A stretch of 64,000 bases of DNA, taken from contig JBBHKE010001644.1 of the NCBI GenBank assembly GCA_037447655.1, positions 61,083 through 125,082 on the forward strand, written 5' to 3'. Under the pieces are notes generated by a model that was not told the DNA's origin, made no database searches, and saw only the letters and a list, made by a program, of their open reading frames with translations. Of the stretch, positions 52,525-64,000 are shown in pieces. The position numbers were made by a program, and so were the translations under genes. Every line of letters begins with the position of its first letter. Position 1 is the first letter of the stretch. Source of the stretch: Zygnema cylindricum. Lineage: Eukaryota; Streptophyta; Zygnematophyceae; Zygnematales; Zygnemataceae.

Positions 52525-55500
52525 CACCTGTACAGTGAGCGCTTTGCTCGTAAACGAACATCCTCCACGTTCCACCACTGCGATACGATTCACCACCTCT
52601 TCTCGATTTTCGATTGGAGTGCAAGCGTCCAATGGGACAGCTTCTCTTCCTCCTCCCACCAATAAGAGGCCTTCACTAAGAGACGGACCAAATAAGGCGT
52701 GGCCAGCCGGATGTTCCTCAGTACTGCTTCCGATTCGTACTCCACAGCCTCTCCAGTGAGGCTCGTCAGTCCCTTCTGTCAAACAAAAGTTATCGCATCC
52801 GAAAATGAAACATTAACACGTCTGAAAACAGCAACGAAAGAAGTAAACCGAAAAAAATGAAAAGATCGCAAAGAAAATGGAATAGAAAGGGAAGAAAGAA
52901 AGCCAGAAAAGTCCCCAATAATGACACAGAGAACTGTCCATGAAAAGAAGCAACGAAACACACCGCTTCTTCTTTTAATTAACAACAGCCACAGGAAAAA
53001 AAGAAAAAGAAAGTGCAAAATTTATGATCGCAAGCGTCACCGCCATTGTAAGTAATACATCCTAAAGCCCTTAAAAACGCCAGTTTGAGACCCTTTAAAA
53101 AAACAAAAAAAAACACCTCCGTTCTCGTAAAATATCGCAACAAAACGGTGATAACAGATGCAGCTTTCAAATTCCAGACATATTATAAAAGTTTTCAACA
53201 CAAAAGCTAGAGAGGTGTGCAAGAGTAAAAAGCGAAAAAGAAAATTTTTTGGAATATTTTACCGAGCAGAAAGTGAACTCAAGAAGTAACATCGATGTTC
53301 AAGAGTTAAAAGAAAAAGACCACAAATACTAAAAAACGATAAAACAAACCTAAGACAGAAAAAATAAAAATGGAAAAAATTACCGAGGAGAAACTGAACT
53401 CGAGCTTTACGTTGATGGTCAGAAGCCTCTATAGGAACACCAATCGTCCATCCTTTGCAAGTCCCATAACCTTCTTGATCTATAGTAAATATACAGACTA
53501 TTTGTCCCGATCCGGCCGGTCTAGAAAGTGTCCCCAAAACTTGTCCTGGAATCAAAGCTTTCCGCAAAGGCGCCGTTTCTGAATTTACTACTAACCGTAC
53601 GTCATTTATCAGATCTCTCTCTCTCTCTCTATCCACTTCTTCAACTCCATCAGCTTTCTTATGTTCCGAAATACGAATGAGTGCGATAGCTTTTTGAACG
53701 GATACACGTCTTCGATGGAGGATTTGATCGACTAAGGATCCAAGAATAGGCAGTTTATCTTGAAAGAATGGACTCTCAACTCCCAATACTTCTTTCATTC
53801 CCACAGTCTCCTTCTCATCTCCCACTTCTGCATTTTCCATTTGCACGGATTCCTTCTCATCACCCCCTTCTACTCCTTCCAGTCCCACAGATTCCTTCTC
53901 ATCTCCGACTTCCTCTCTATTTGAGATTTTAAGATTTGAATCTTGCTGTTGGGTTGATATTGACTCTATCTCGTTCAAAGATTCTTTCCTAACGTTCGAA
54001 CCGGATCCCTCGTCTTCCAGATTCTCCTCTCTCCGAGAACCTGAATCAATATCCGGATTCCGCGAAACATCTTCGGACTGTACCGACTCTCGATTCCCTT
54101 TAACCTTTCCTGTATCCTCTCCTAGTATAAGAATATTTTCTTTCTCGTCGTCGACCCCTATGGGAAGAGATCTAGAGGAGCCTTGAGAAGTAATAATGCA
54201 AGTCGTATTCTTCCCAGAGGAGGTACAAGTGGTGTGGAAGGAAGAGGAGAGAGAGAGAGGATAGAGGTGGCCTTCTGTTGAGAACACATATCGTTCAGCG
54301 ACATCTACATGTGGTGCAAACAGCAAATACAAATACCTGATACCAGAATGCCCTCCTCCACCCACCCCCAAAGTGAAAGAGACGTTTTTTTTTGGTTGAG
54401 ATTGCCATGAGAATTGTACAATTGCAGAAAAATCCCAAAAAAAATCTGAGCCTCAAATCCCAAAATATGGCAGTCCTCTCACTCTGCCAAATTTTATTCG
54501 CTTCACTGTACATCGTTAATAACGTGAACATGTTTCTTTATTGTGGAACTTGACATTTTTTTATTCGTTCAGAAAAATATGTATTTTTTCACGCTTCATC
54601 TTTGTGAACTATTTCTGACAATTTGTGTAATTAGTGTTATAAATATCCTATTGTAGTCAAAGGCCAGGAAGAAAAAGAAAACTGGCACAAAAGTATTGGT
54701 TTTTAACTCTAATAACTAGTGTAGAATATCGAGTGCGATTTACCAATAATCGATACGTACTATTTTATAAGGTATCAGTAACCAATATATCAAGTCGATA
54801 ACCGATACCGCCGATATCGCGATATCTCGATGTCGATAACACAATAGGATCAGTATTCAAAACATTATCTCCGTACTATTCAAAAGTTTTGCTTCCTACG
54901 CCACCGAGGCTGACAATTTTTCTCACTACGGTACGCTATACTGTACCGTACCATAATGAATTGCTGTACGACCAAACGTTTGACTTCGTACTCATTTCCG
55001 CCCAATCAAGTGTTCGGTGAAGATTTGTCAAGATTTCCTGTCTGGTAAAGGTTTACGTTCTTAAGTACCGCACATATACCAGTTAATTATTGCCAGTTAT
55101 CGCGATATCAATAATTACCGGCAAAGTCAATAAATATCGAATTTTCAAGATCTTGATATCACAGTATACTAATATTGTTATATATTGACCCTGAAATCCG
55201 CCGATATACATCACTAGTAGTAAATCACGGTGTACTACAGAACTAAAGCCACTATGTCTTAAACTTGTGAATCATAAGAAAATGGATGCGAAAGCTATTT
55301 AAATTGAGAAACCGCAAATAGCTACAACAAACATAGAGCATTCGCTCACACTTTTACCACATTTACCAAATAAAAAACCCACAAGAATCCCAAATCACCC
55401 CAGTGAAAACTTGACGGTTATCTAAGAACATAAACCACAAGGAAAAACTTCAATGTTCTCTAAAAACATAGACCAGAACTTCTGAGAAAGAGGTCAGAAA

Positions 55501-58500
55501 CACCGTCCTAAGGTAAAAAAAAATACGAGCTGTCATATCATCAGTACTGCAAAAATATGGGAATGTAAGAAACACGTACTTGAGAGTTTCAGACAAAAAG
55601 AAGCTTTCCATGTGATCACTTAACCGTTGTGTGCTCACATCACCGATACTTGCAAATCCGCACTCTGTTTTCCTCCAATAAACATTTGAAATAAGTAAAT
55701 AAACAAGTACATAACTATGTAAAAACAGTCATTTTACACATTATGCCAATTTAAAATCTCAAGTGAATCATCTCAATCAGACAAAATCGTAAACAGGACT
55801 GTTATAAACCAGCAGTAAAGTTCTGTTCCTGTCCCCTTACCCCAACTGATGCATGAAGTTTTCAGTTCCAGAAACTCTCGTAGTATACTGTTGAAGACTC
55901 AAAATGCTTCATTTCTTCAAATCTCCCACTTCAAATTTTGTTCTTTCAAGGTTCCTTTGTAGGTTTAACTTTATTAAGCTTTCTTCGGCTTTAGGCTTAT
56001 TTTGTCATTTTTTTGTGATTTTTGTGCATTCGAAGGCCTACATTAATAATTTTGAACGTACTTATGCTTTGTTTAGGTTTTGTTTTAAACTTTCTTGTTT
56101 TTTCAAGCTTCTGTTTGCAAACTTTTTAAAATTTCTTTAAACCTTTTTAACTCGAAGGACGAGAGGCAAATTCATTTACAAGTCATAGTATACTGTTGGA
56201 GATTCCAGATGATTTTTATACTTCAAAGTTTCCACTTCAGAAGCCTTAAGGAAGGGAGAGAGGGAATGTATTTACCTGTCATAGCATACTGCTGGAGACT
56301 CCTCACCATATCTTGGCCCACATCCAGATATTTAGTGTCCCCTGTGGCCTGAGTGCCCCTCCCTAAACCACAAATTGCTGAATCAAAAGCCTCTTCTTAC
56401 TTCCCAAACCCATAACTTTTTCACTTTCTATCGGTAGGCATATTCTCACTAACATTTCTTTATTGTGTTTTGGTCATCTTTTGGTCAAATATCGGGTAAC
56501 ATGACCAGGAGTTGACCAAAAGACAGCCAAAAGACGACCAAAACATGACCGGAAAATGTAAGAGAGAACGTGCCCACTCTCAAAACGTGTCTTTCTCTAT
56601 ATACATCCTTATATAGAAATCAAAATCGACAAGAAATGTAAATTTATTTCTTCGAATAAGAGTTCACACAGTAACTTTTGAGGCCAGGGATTTGTATGAA
56701 TAAAAACTTTGTCAAGTATGACATACAATCCAACACTTGTCCTCAAAATTTGCAACGAGCTCGAGTGCTGAGATCATAACCAATAAACAAAGAGAAGTAT
56801 ATAGACCTTGTAAAGGAGGTAAGTGCTTTCAGCCATTTCGGGTCGCAGAGGATATCCCTTTTCGCTGTCCCCCAAAAAGAAAAAGGAGAAAGACAACCAA
56901 CAATAAAAACAAGTGAGACATACAAAAATCTTACAAAAGAATACAAAAAAAGACAAAATTTGAAGCTTGCAGCTCTTACTCTGCCTCTATTTCTCTCGGA
57001 ACAACTGACACGTGTAGTATAGAAAAAGGCATCTCTTGGGAGACTCATTTTTGAATTACAATATGACACAACATCCTGGGAACGACCCAAAAGTTTCTGA
57101 CAGAAGGTATTCGATAACTTTTGGTTAAACGGTGAAGTCATTTACGAAATGGGTCAACTTCATCATAAACGAAAAAAAAGAGAGGGAGAGAGAGAGATAC
57201 ATAGAGAGGAAGGAGAGTGAGCTTACAGGGGATGCACCTGCGTCGCCAGCAGGTTGAAAAGTTCGGGCAGGAAGGAAAACTTTTGCCACACTGTCCAGAA
57301 CTTTTCATGGAGTGGGACAGCCAGTTGGAGATCTCCCACAAGGACCTACAAATCTCATAACACTAGTTCACATTTCGGTCCAAATGTTCTTTTCTTATGA
57401 CTCACATATTCCTCGAATCCCAAATCGGAATGCAAACCAGCTTAACATTCAATTTTGATTACACAGAACTTTTCCATCACTTGCGGTAGCTGTAGGAATT
57501 TACAGAAAGTAAAACCAAGAAAATGGATAAAGAGTGCTTTCTTCGTGTCTTTGTAACGGGGCCAAGAATATCACAAGAAAAACCGACTTCAGCACTGGAA
57601 AAATGTTTAACACTTTTTGCTTTGAGCTTTGTAATAAAAGAAAAACCGAATTTGCATACTCCACATAAATTACATACAACACCGTTTGTCGGTATTAGAG
57701 TTGAAAACACTTATTCGGAAGTAAAGACAATAGAATTAATTAAAGAACTGAACAGGATGCCACGATATCCTAAATTAATTTTCTTGATTTTAATTTCACA
57801 CTATCAATTAATTTCCCTGCATTAATCATCTGCATTCCACTTCCGCTGCAACAGTAATAATCCTAAATTAACGCTCTTGATTCCACTTTCGCATTAACAG
57901 GAACAACAAGCAGTAACAATTTCTTTATTCTTAAGTGTATTCACCTGCATTCCTGGCCAGAAGGCTTGAAGAGAAGATATCCAGGGACGTGACAATCTCC
58001 CTGTGTCCATATTGACATCAAGAAGCCATGGGACTCTGGGCTCCGATGGAGCCCATAAATGTTGCATAGCTGCAGTATACGTCTGTTTCCAGAAAACGTC
58101 CAGAAAATCGAGACAGTAACAAGTCCAATTAATTTTATTTTGATTTTTATTTTTCCTGTCAACTGGAACAACGTGGAAACAAACTAAGTCGGCGATTTTC
58201 GTTCACATATTACTTTGGTTTACCAACATTTCATATTTTCCCTTTTAGTTTGGAGTGATCCAAACTGAATTGCAGCAATCAAAACATCAACACCAAAAAT
58301 CAGTGTGGCCCGGATTGATTTCAAGGAGCAGTGTGGACAATGAAAATATAGTTTAATGTTTTTAATTGATACTTCACTGTGTACAATGCAGTTTAGCCCG
58401 CGATTTTACTCAGCAAATTTGAATGAAAAGCGTCTAATATTGTCCTTAATTTCCGTCTAATATTGTCGTTAATTTCCCGCACTTCAACGCTAGAAAGAAA

Positions 58501-61500
58501 GACAAGTTTAGGAAAAAAAAACAAAGGCAAGAGAACTTTCAACAGCTCAAAGGAACATAACAACAAAGGATAAGGAAAATTGTTGTAAAGAGTCTCACCG
58601 TCGTAAACATTGAAAGAAGTTGTGAATCCCCTAAGAGTAGATATGACTTGAGAAGATACTGCATTCCATGGCCACATAAGTGTCAATTAGAGAGTAGTTA
58701 TAATTAAAATAAAATAAAAAAACCAAAAAGATAAAAAAGATATCTTAAAAAACCGGCATACTACTCAAGTTATTTTGAACTACTAGTTATTCAAACTGTA
58801 AAAACTGCCTATGTTTCACTGTATGGGTAAATCAGTGTGGTTCTCAAGGTCACTTTAAACTGCTGTTTTCCACAAAAACGACAAACAACCAGGCATAATA
58901 ACCTACAAAGGGCCGAAAGAGCTCAAATTCTTGTCATTTATTAATCTCAGATAATGTTACTGAAAGAACCTTATCAGTGGAAAAGTCCCTTATGAAGGAA
59001 AAAGGACTTAAGGGTATCGATGCAATATCCTTTTCGATCGCTCACCTTACAGTCAATCACAGACTTAAATGCCTTTGACTGCCCGGAAAATGCTTAACTC
59101 TAATAACGATGGGCAGTGTAGTTTCTTAAAAGCTTACTACACAACATACACACCTCTATTTTGACCTCTCTTAAGACATCATAGGTGATAAACCCTATGA
59201 AGGTTTAAGTATGTGAGGGATTACGTCATCAGGAAAATACTCGATAAATAAAATTATAATGGGTGAACTAAAACGATGACTGTAAATGGTAATCTCCTTT
59301 ATTTGCGCGACACGGGAATAAGTAAAATTATTTTCTCACCTTCTTGATAAGATACTAAAAATACGGTGCACAGTTAGTCACTATTACTGGTAAAAACTAT
59401 ACAAGCGTGAATTTTATTTTATTGTTATTAATGATTTCGATCATTTTCAATATTTTACCAAATAAGCGTTAAGAAAAAAACAAATAGTATTATCAACGCT
59501 ATTTCACATTCAAGAGCCAAAAAGACCGGCACCAAGTTAGTGTTAATAACGCTAATAGGGATAAAAGTGTACCTCATAAAAAGAATCGATACCAGGCCCT
59601 GCACCACTGTCTCTGTGAATCCAATTTCCTGCAACCCATAATTGCCTTATTTAGTGACTTTCCTGGAAATTGCCGTAATTTGTCGTTGAAATTATTTTAT
59701 TTCTAAGGGACGTACACTCTTTACCACAGACCCTTACTTGATGTTAAGCATAAAGAGCAACAATCCCATTATTTAGTGATTTTCCTCGAAGTTTATATCA
59801 TCAGCACTTTCATAAACTTTTTGCTTTATACTTTGTACTTGCCTTTACTTTGTATTTTGTACTTTGTACTTTGCTTTGTATCAGTAAGGGACGTACATCA
59901 TTTACAACAGGCCCTTACTTCTTGTTAAGCATAAAGAGAGACTAATACAGCAGCAAGACTAAGATAGTAGGAATGGACCAATCAACCACATGTATTGGCC
60001 CTACTCAGAAATCGACAAAAACATTGTTTCTCTTCCCTCTCTCTCCTTTGCTGAATTCCCCTCCCTTTCTCATTCTCCCCTTCCACATTCTCTGCCTCTT
60101 TCCCTTTACCTATCCCCCTCCCCTCTCTCTCCCTCTCTATAAATTCCTTCTCCTTCTCCTTCTCCCCTTCCTCACTCCCTCATCTGCTCCAAAGAGTGAC
60201 AATTCCAACAGAAAGGAAGTGTGTGCTGTCAAAAAAATGGGAAAAATGTAAGAAATCAGAGCAGATAGAGGTGAGGTGTTACCAGTGTCACAGTGAATCG
60301 TGTTCCCAAGAAGGCCCAGATCCGATCGTCTTTCATATAGAGCGATAATAGCCGCCTTAGCATTTTCCTGCCATCCTCCAGTCATGATCCTAAATTAGAA
60401 ACAAACCTAAAAAATGTGAAAGAAACCTCAAGTTGTGGAAACATAGAATCGTGGGAACAAAGTTTCAATACCAGGGAGCAACCAAGGAAAGTTTCTAGCT
60501 TTAGCGTGCTTTTGCTATACTACACTGCCCATCTTTTAGAATCAATCACTCTAATTCAAGGGAGATTTTTTCTGACGTAAAATCAGTATTAAGAACGCTA
60601 TTTAATTAAGTGCCACGTGAGCCATGAGCCATGTGAAAAAACATAATTTAGTGTACTTAATTCTAACGAAGTACTACCGCTAATAATTTATTGACTTTAA
60701 TAGGGATGGGCGGTGTACTGCACACTTCCTGAAAAATCTTCAATGACTAAAAAAGGTTTTGCTGTTTAGTAAGCCTCAAGCACCCCACCATTTTAAAGGA
60801 ATGGAGTGGTTGGTCAGGCTAAATAGCAGTATTCCAATAATGGAAGTAAAAGTAGCACCTATTTCACATTTCCATTGTCCCAACCTTTTATGCACTCTGG
60901 CTTTACTTCATTTTTCCAGCGTCTACGTTGTATTCATGTAGTCCTTGAACTTTCCCAGAGCCGATGTTGTATTCATGTAATTTTTACTTACGCTTTTCCA
61001 GTGTCAACGTGTCATGTATTTTGTTACTTGAACTTTTTCAGCGTCAATGTTGTATTCATATACTTCTATTAGACACGAATGAATAATCATGTGTTGTAAT
61101 CATATACTTCTATTAGAGACGAATGAATAATGTTGCAACAATTAAGCAGATATCCACTCTTGAACTTCATGCACAAGCTTAGGAACATCCCCCATAAAAG
61201 CTTCCATTCCCTACCACTTGATATCTCTCCGACTTCTCTTTGACTACGGTTTTTGAGTAATCGTATGTAGTTTACCCATAAAACTGTAGAACTCACCCTC
61301 AACGTGAGGATAAACTTCTCTCAAGTAATCACCCTATGAGTCTACAAACAGAGTAGAAAACCATGTACCTCAAATACAGGTTGTCCCAAAAGTCGACTCA
61401 GGAGCCCAAATTTGAACTGCACTGTCACTCTCTGACTTCCCTCTGACTTCTCTTCTTTGAGTCTACAAACAGAGTAGAAAACCATGTACCTCAAACACAG

Positions 61501-64000
61501 GCTGTCCGGAAAGTCGGCTCAATAGTCCAAATTCCAAAAGCAATGTCCCTGCCCCTGCCGTACAAGTGTGTCTAACATCTCCTGGAATCAATCCATGCCT
61601 AAGGTTTACCTGCATCAAATACAATCAGTAAAAAAATGAAGAAATGAAAAACCAAAAATGAAACACTTCCTCATATGACTCTTTATCTGCTCTTGGCGAC
61701 AGTTCAAACCCACGTCTAAGGTTTACCTGCATAGAATACAATGGATACTGAAAAATTAAAGACTTTGTCAAACGACTCTTTATCTGCTTTCGACAACAGT
61801 CAAAAAGTTGTTGTGATCTTCTGAATTTCATGAATGGAAATCACTTCTGGAACTACACCTGTGCCACTGTCGAATTATTAAAATATTGAAACTAGTTATC
61901 ACAATTTCTTTTCAAATAAAATGACGATTCCTTGGCCGCCTCTGCAATTATGTTTTGTGGCCTAAGGCCAAAGAAAACAGGTCGCAATTAGTGTTACTAC
62001 ATAGTAACACGTGATAACTGATTAACTGATTTGTAACGGGCCACCCGTTGCCAACTATTGTTGGCAAATTGTACTTCGACGGAGGATTTTTCCATAAATT
62101 TAATAAAACAAGGCCTAATATAACTATGTACATTCTCCTGAGAGTCTTTTTGATGCAGTATATTCCTCTACAGTACACCTGTTTTACCATGTGAGTTTTA
62201 CTATTAGCTTACATTGAAGGTTATAGCAGTCACAGACCTTTATTGTTACATATAGTATCATGCAACTCCATTAAGTTTGGACACAATTTTTTTGGTTATT
62301 TTTACAGATGCACCGTGAATCGCTACTAGCGTTAATGTTTTTTTGCCAATTAAAACATCTTTTCTCCGTACACACATGTCAGATTGTGAACCTGACGGTT
62401 GCGATTGAGAGATAAGGTTCTTAGCTTCCGATTGGCGCTCTCAAATTGAAAATCAGACAAGTGTGTACAGAGAAAAGATGTTTTGAATGGCGGAAAAATT
62501 ATTAACACTAATAGCGATACACGGTGTAGTGATCAATTTTGAGGTAAACCGTGGTGCATGGCTGTATAAACAAATGAAGAGCATATATACTCGCATTGAA
62601 TTGTATCCTCTCTAAGTTAAGGAATTTCACTTAAAGCTAAGTTATAGTGAGGTTTTTATGATGAGTAACAAACAAAGAGCTTCACCACTAGAGACCACAT
62701 ACTATATTATCCCTTGTAGTATAAGCCCAAGACAACTAAAAAGGGCTATAGCAAACAACATAATTAAAGTGTAAATATTACAGGCATTCTAGTGACACCC
62801 CAGCATCAAATTGATACATAAATACCACAAGACTAACAAATACCCAAAACATTGGATCAAACTGTAGACACTACACCGTGAATCGTTATTAGATTGAAGA
62901 AATTGATAGCCTGGGGTTTCTATTAAAGTTATTCAATTTTAATTCAAGACGTGACTGCCTTTGTACCGTTTAAATAATTAACGTCAAGAAAAAACCAGTG
63001 AGTATAATCAACACTATGCTGTGCACAGAGGGCAGAAAAAATGGGCACCGTTATCAACTCTAATAACCATTCATGGAAAACGGATATGTGTTGTCCAATA
63101 TACAATGCAGAATGTAAGGGTTAAGAATATGAAGCCTACCCAAGCATATGGTAGCCTTGTCTTGGAGGTGAATGCGGGCAAAAGTCTGGATCCCATGAAC
63201 CCAATCATAAAATCAATTTTAAATTTCATATCATAGATTTATACTTTTCAACTGCTCTCCATTTGATGATGATCTCACCAGCGCTTCAAAACAAAAAAGT
63301 TACTCTATGGAAAAAAAAGAAAGATTATTCAATGAACCTAAGAAAAAAGGTAATTCAATGAAAATGTTATTCAATGGAAATAAGGAAACAAAGCTTATGC
63401 AAAGCAAATAAAACATGTGCAAAGTTGTTCACAAAACACATACAACATAGACATGCACATAATGTAAAGGTTCACGTTCTAAATGAAGTCTAGAAAAGAC
63501 GAAAATTTAGCCCAACTTAAGTTCTTTTCCAATCGTGATAAGGTGCGATAAGATGAGAAAAAAGACTGAAAGAAACCAGCCTTCAAAGATCATTAAAAAC
63601 ACAAATCCACAGTACAAGAGAGAATAAACAACAGAGACAATTAAGTTTACCACTGAAAATGAGAATACGTGGATAATGAAAAGAGTTTGGGAAGTTGCCT
63701 GTCACATTCTCTCAATGAAAATGATAAGAAAAATGTCCACTTTAGTATCAATGTCAAACATTACCGACAACAACAATCAGCAAAAACTTACAAACATAAG
63801 ACTTTCAATCAATGAATTAGCCTGAGAGGGAGAGAAGAGAGGGGAAAGGGACATGGGCAAAAAATAAAATCATACCTATACCCCAAGTCCAAAGCATGTT
63901 GGAGGAGCTCTCCATCGTAACCAGGCGCGAGTTCAATACCTTCTAAATTTGGATGAATAGGAGTTTCATTTTTTTGAGCCTGGTTGCTTTGCTCAATGAG
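50687..64000 (-). CDS. EDEM3-like ER mannosidase (GH47) with PA domain and acidic tail; 5' end outside window
   Basis: Role in the family: trims mannose from misfolded glycoproteins for ER-associated degradation. Fifteen exons join in phase: 63876-64000+, 63140-63185, 61490-61609, 60283-60367, 59573-59628, 58599-58658, 57945-58082, 57227-57345, 56807-56864, 56276-56348, 55580-55664, 53384-54336, 52528-52775, 51613-52314, 50687-51265. They give 1148 residues; the N-terminus is off the edge. GH47 landmarks: [58 protein letters not shown] (catalytic Glu), [47 protein letters not shown] and FSTEGH. The PA domain ([20 protein letters not shown] then [16 protein letters not shown]) comes late, as in EDEM3. 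A charged insert precedes it and an acidic tail with LNEDG/FDEDG repeats ends the protein, making it longer than human EDEM3 (932 aa). Confidence 0.92.
52441..52522. repeat. (GA)n microsatellite touching an EDEM splice donor
   Basis: About 80 bp of GAGAGAGA. In gene sense it is (CT)n starting four bases after the donor GTGC of exon 52528-52775, inside the intron that interrupts the PA domain. Confidence 0.93.
53250..53402. repeat. Duplicated donor edge of the large EDEM exon
   Basis: TTACCGAGGAGAAACTGAACTCGAG at 53,380 is the true exon end (donor at 53,383). TTTACCGAGCAGAAAGTGAACTCAAG at about 53,259 copies it about 120 bp into the intron, including the splice donor. Confidence 0.75.
54716..55225. 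mobile_element. Palindrome-rich putative MITE in EDEM intron
   Basis: Starts AACTAGTGTAGAATATCG and ends CCGATATACATCACTAGTAG, forming imperfect inverted ends. The interior is full of GATATCG/CGATATC and GGTATCAGTAACC-like strings. No coding capacity. Confidence 0.5.
55875..56300. repeat. Three spaced copies of an EDEM exon edge
   Basis: The real exon end reads TGTCATAGCATACTGCTGGAGACTCC at 56,276. Decayed copies AGTCATAGTATACTGTTGGAGATTCC (about 56,181) and GTAGTATACTGTTGAAGACTC (about 55,880) lie downstream in the intron. Confidence 0.75.
56462..56552. repeat. Short inverted repeat
   Basis: GTTTTGGTCATCTTTTGGTC at about 56,468 faces GACCAAAAGACGACCAAAAC at about 56,522-56,541, with GTTGACCAAAAG between, so a hairpin of about 90 bp could form in an EDEM intron. 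Confidence 0.6.
59354..59572. mobile_element. CACCGTGAATCGC-family element abutting an EDEM exon
   Basis: From ATACGGTGCACAGTTAGTCACTAT to TTAATAACGCTAATAGGG-TAAAAGTGTA. The interior AAGCGTTAAGAAAAAAAC and AACGCTATTT match other copies in reverse. Its right end lies at the splice donor of exon 59573-59628, so the element may supply intronic bases of that donor. Confidence 0.6.
60520..60722. mobile_element. CACCGTGAATCGC-family element
   Basis: Left TACACTGCCCATCTTTTAGA, right TTTAATAGGGATGGGCGGTG: inverted ends of a diverged subfamily. The interior includes TCAGTATTAAGAACGCTATT and GTGCCACGTGAGCCATG. It lies in the EDEM intron between exons 60283-60367 and 61490-61609. Confidence 0.7.
61336..61535. 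repeat. ~75-bp duplication of an EDEM exon end and donor
   Basis: GAGTCTACAAACAGAGTAGAAAACCATGTACCTCAA... occurs at 61,337 and at 61,459. The right copy is the true end of exon 61490-61609 (QPVFE then GTACAT). The left copy keeps the donor and about 45 bp of exon, but not the exon's 5' part. Confidence 0.87.
61700..61735. repeat. Decoy copy of an EDEM exon acceptor
   Basis: In gene sense TATGCAGGTAAACCTTAGACGTGGG (around 61,710-61,734) copies the true acceptor at 61,609 (GATGCAGGTAAACCTTAGGCATGG). It keeps VNLRRG, then loses homology to the exon. Confidence 0.75.
62309..62535. mobile_element. CACCGTGAATCGC-family element with a nested hairpin
   Basis: Left GCACCGTGAATCGCTACTAG, right ACTAATAGCGATACACGGTG. 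Inside, ACATCTTTTCTCCGTACACAC (62,367) faces GTGTGTACAGAGAAAAGATGT (62,461), a second inverted repeat of about 20 bp, probably an insertion within the element. Confidence 0.8.
62869..63080. mobile_element. CACCGTGAATCGC-family element
   Basis: Left ACACCGTGAATCGTTATTAG, right TCAACTCTAATAACCATTCATGG. The interior is in reverse sense to the 12,961 copy (ACCGTTTAAATAATTAACGTCAAGAAAAAACCAG-like). About 60 bp from EDEM exon 63140-63185. Confidence 0.75.

Overview
The window looks like nuclear DNA of a green plant-lineage (streptophyte) eukaryote. It is AT-rich and intron-rich, with short exons bounded by GT-AG introns. The closest protein resemblances I recognise are plant-type PRP31, a plastid SET-domain methyltransferase of the Rubisco-LSMT class, and an EDEM/GH47 mannosidase. 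A streptophyte alga or early land plant fits best. I cannot name the species.

Layout: (1) 1-4.9 kb, minus: PRP31 splicing factor, 3' end off the left edge. (2) 6.4-16.2 kb, plus: a complete 13-exon SET-domain gene (about 515 aa). (3) 13.1-25.0 kb: a tandem segmental duplication of 5.7 and 6.2 kb. It repeats the last six exons of the SET gene and the promoter plus first two exons of the next gene. (4) 24.3-27.4 kb, plus: a small secreted EGF-like protein whose introns are almost pure CT/CCT tracts. (5) 28.2-41.9 kb: a nest of mobile elements. A LINE is split by a Ty3/Gypsy-type LTR retrotransposon on the minus strand. That element in turn carries a solo LTR and lies beside a hAT transposase remnant. 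(6) 44.6-46.3 kb, minus: a RING-CH (RINGv) membrane protein. (7) 47.6-49.1 kb: further LINE fragments around an assembly gap of 10 N. (8) 50.7 kb to the right edge, minus: a long EDEM3-like gene (GH47 plus PA domain plus acidic tail), with its 5' end off the window.

The most interesting object is the LTR retrotransposon at 28,740-40,811. It encodes zinc-knuckle/protease, then a C5-cytosine DNA methyltransferase domain, then RT/RNase H/integrase, and it ends in a PHD finger. One frame runs through it apart from lesions I can list. This copy is dead. A solo LTR sits inside the methyltransferase, and the reading frame matches across that insertion.

A second theme is repeated short tandem copies of exon edges, with their splice donors or acceptors, inside neighbouring introns of four different genes. 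A third is a family of short inverted-repeat elements (ends like CACCGTGAATCGCTATTAG), with about nine recognisable copies, several in introns.
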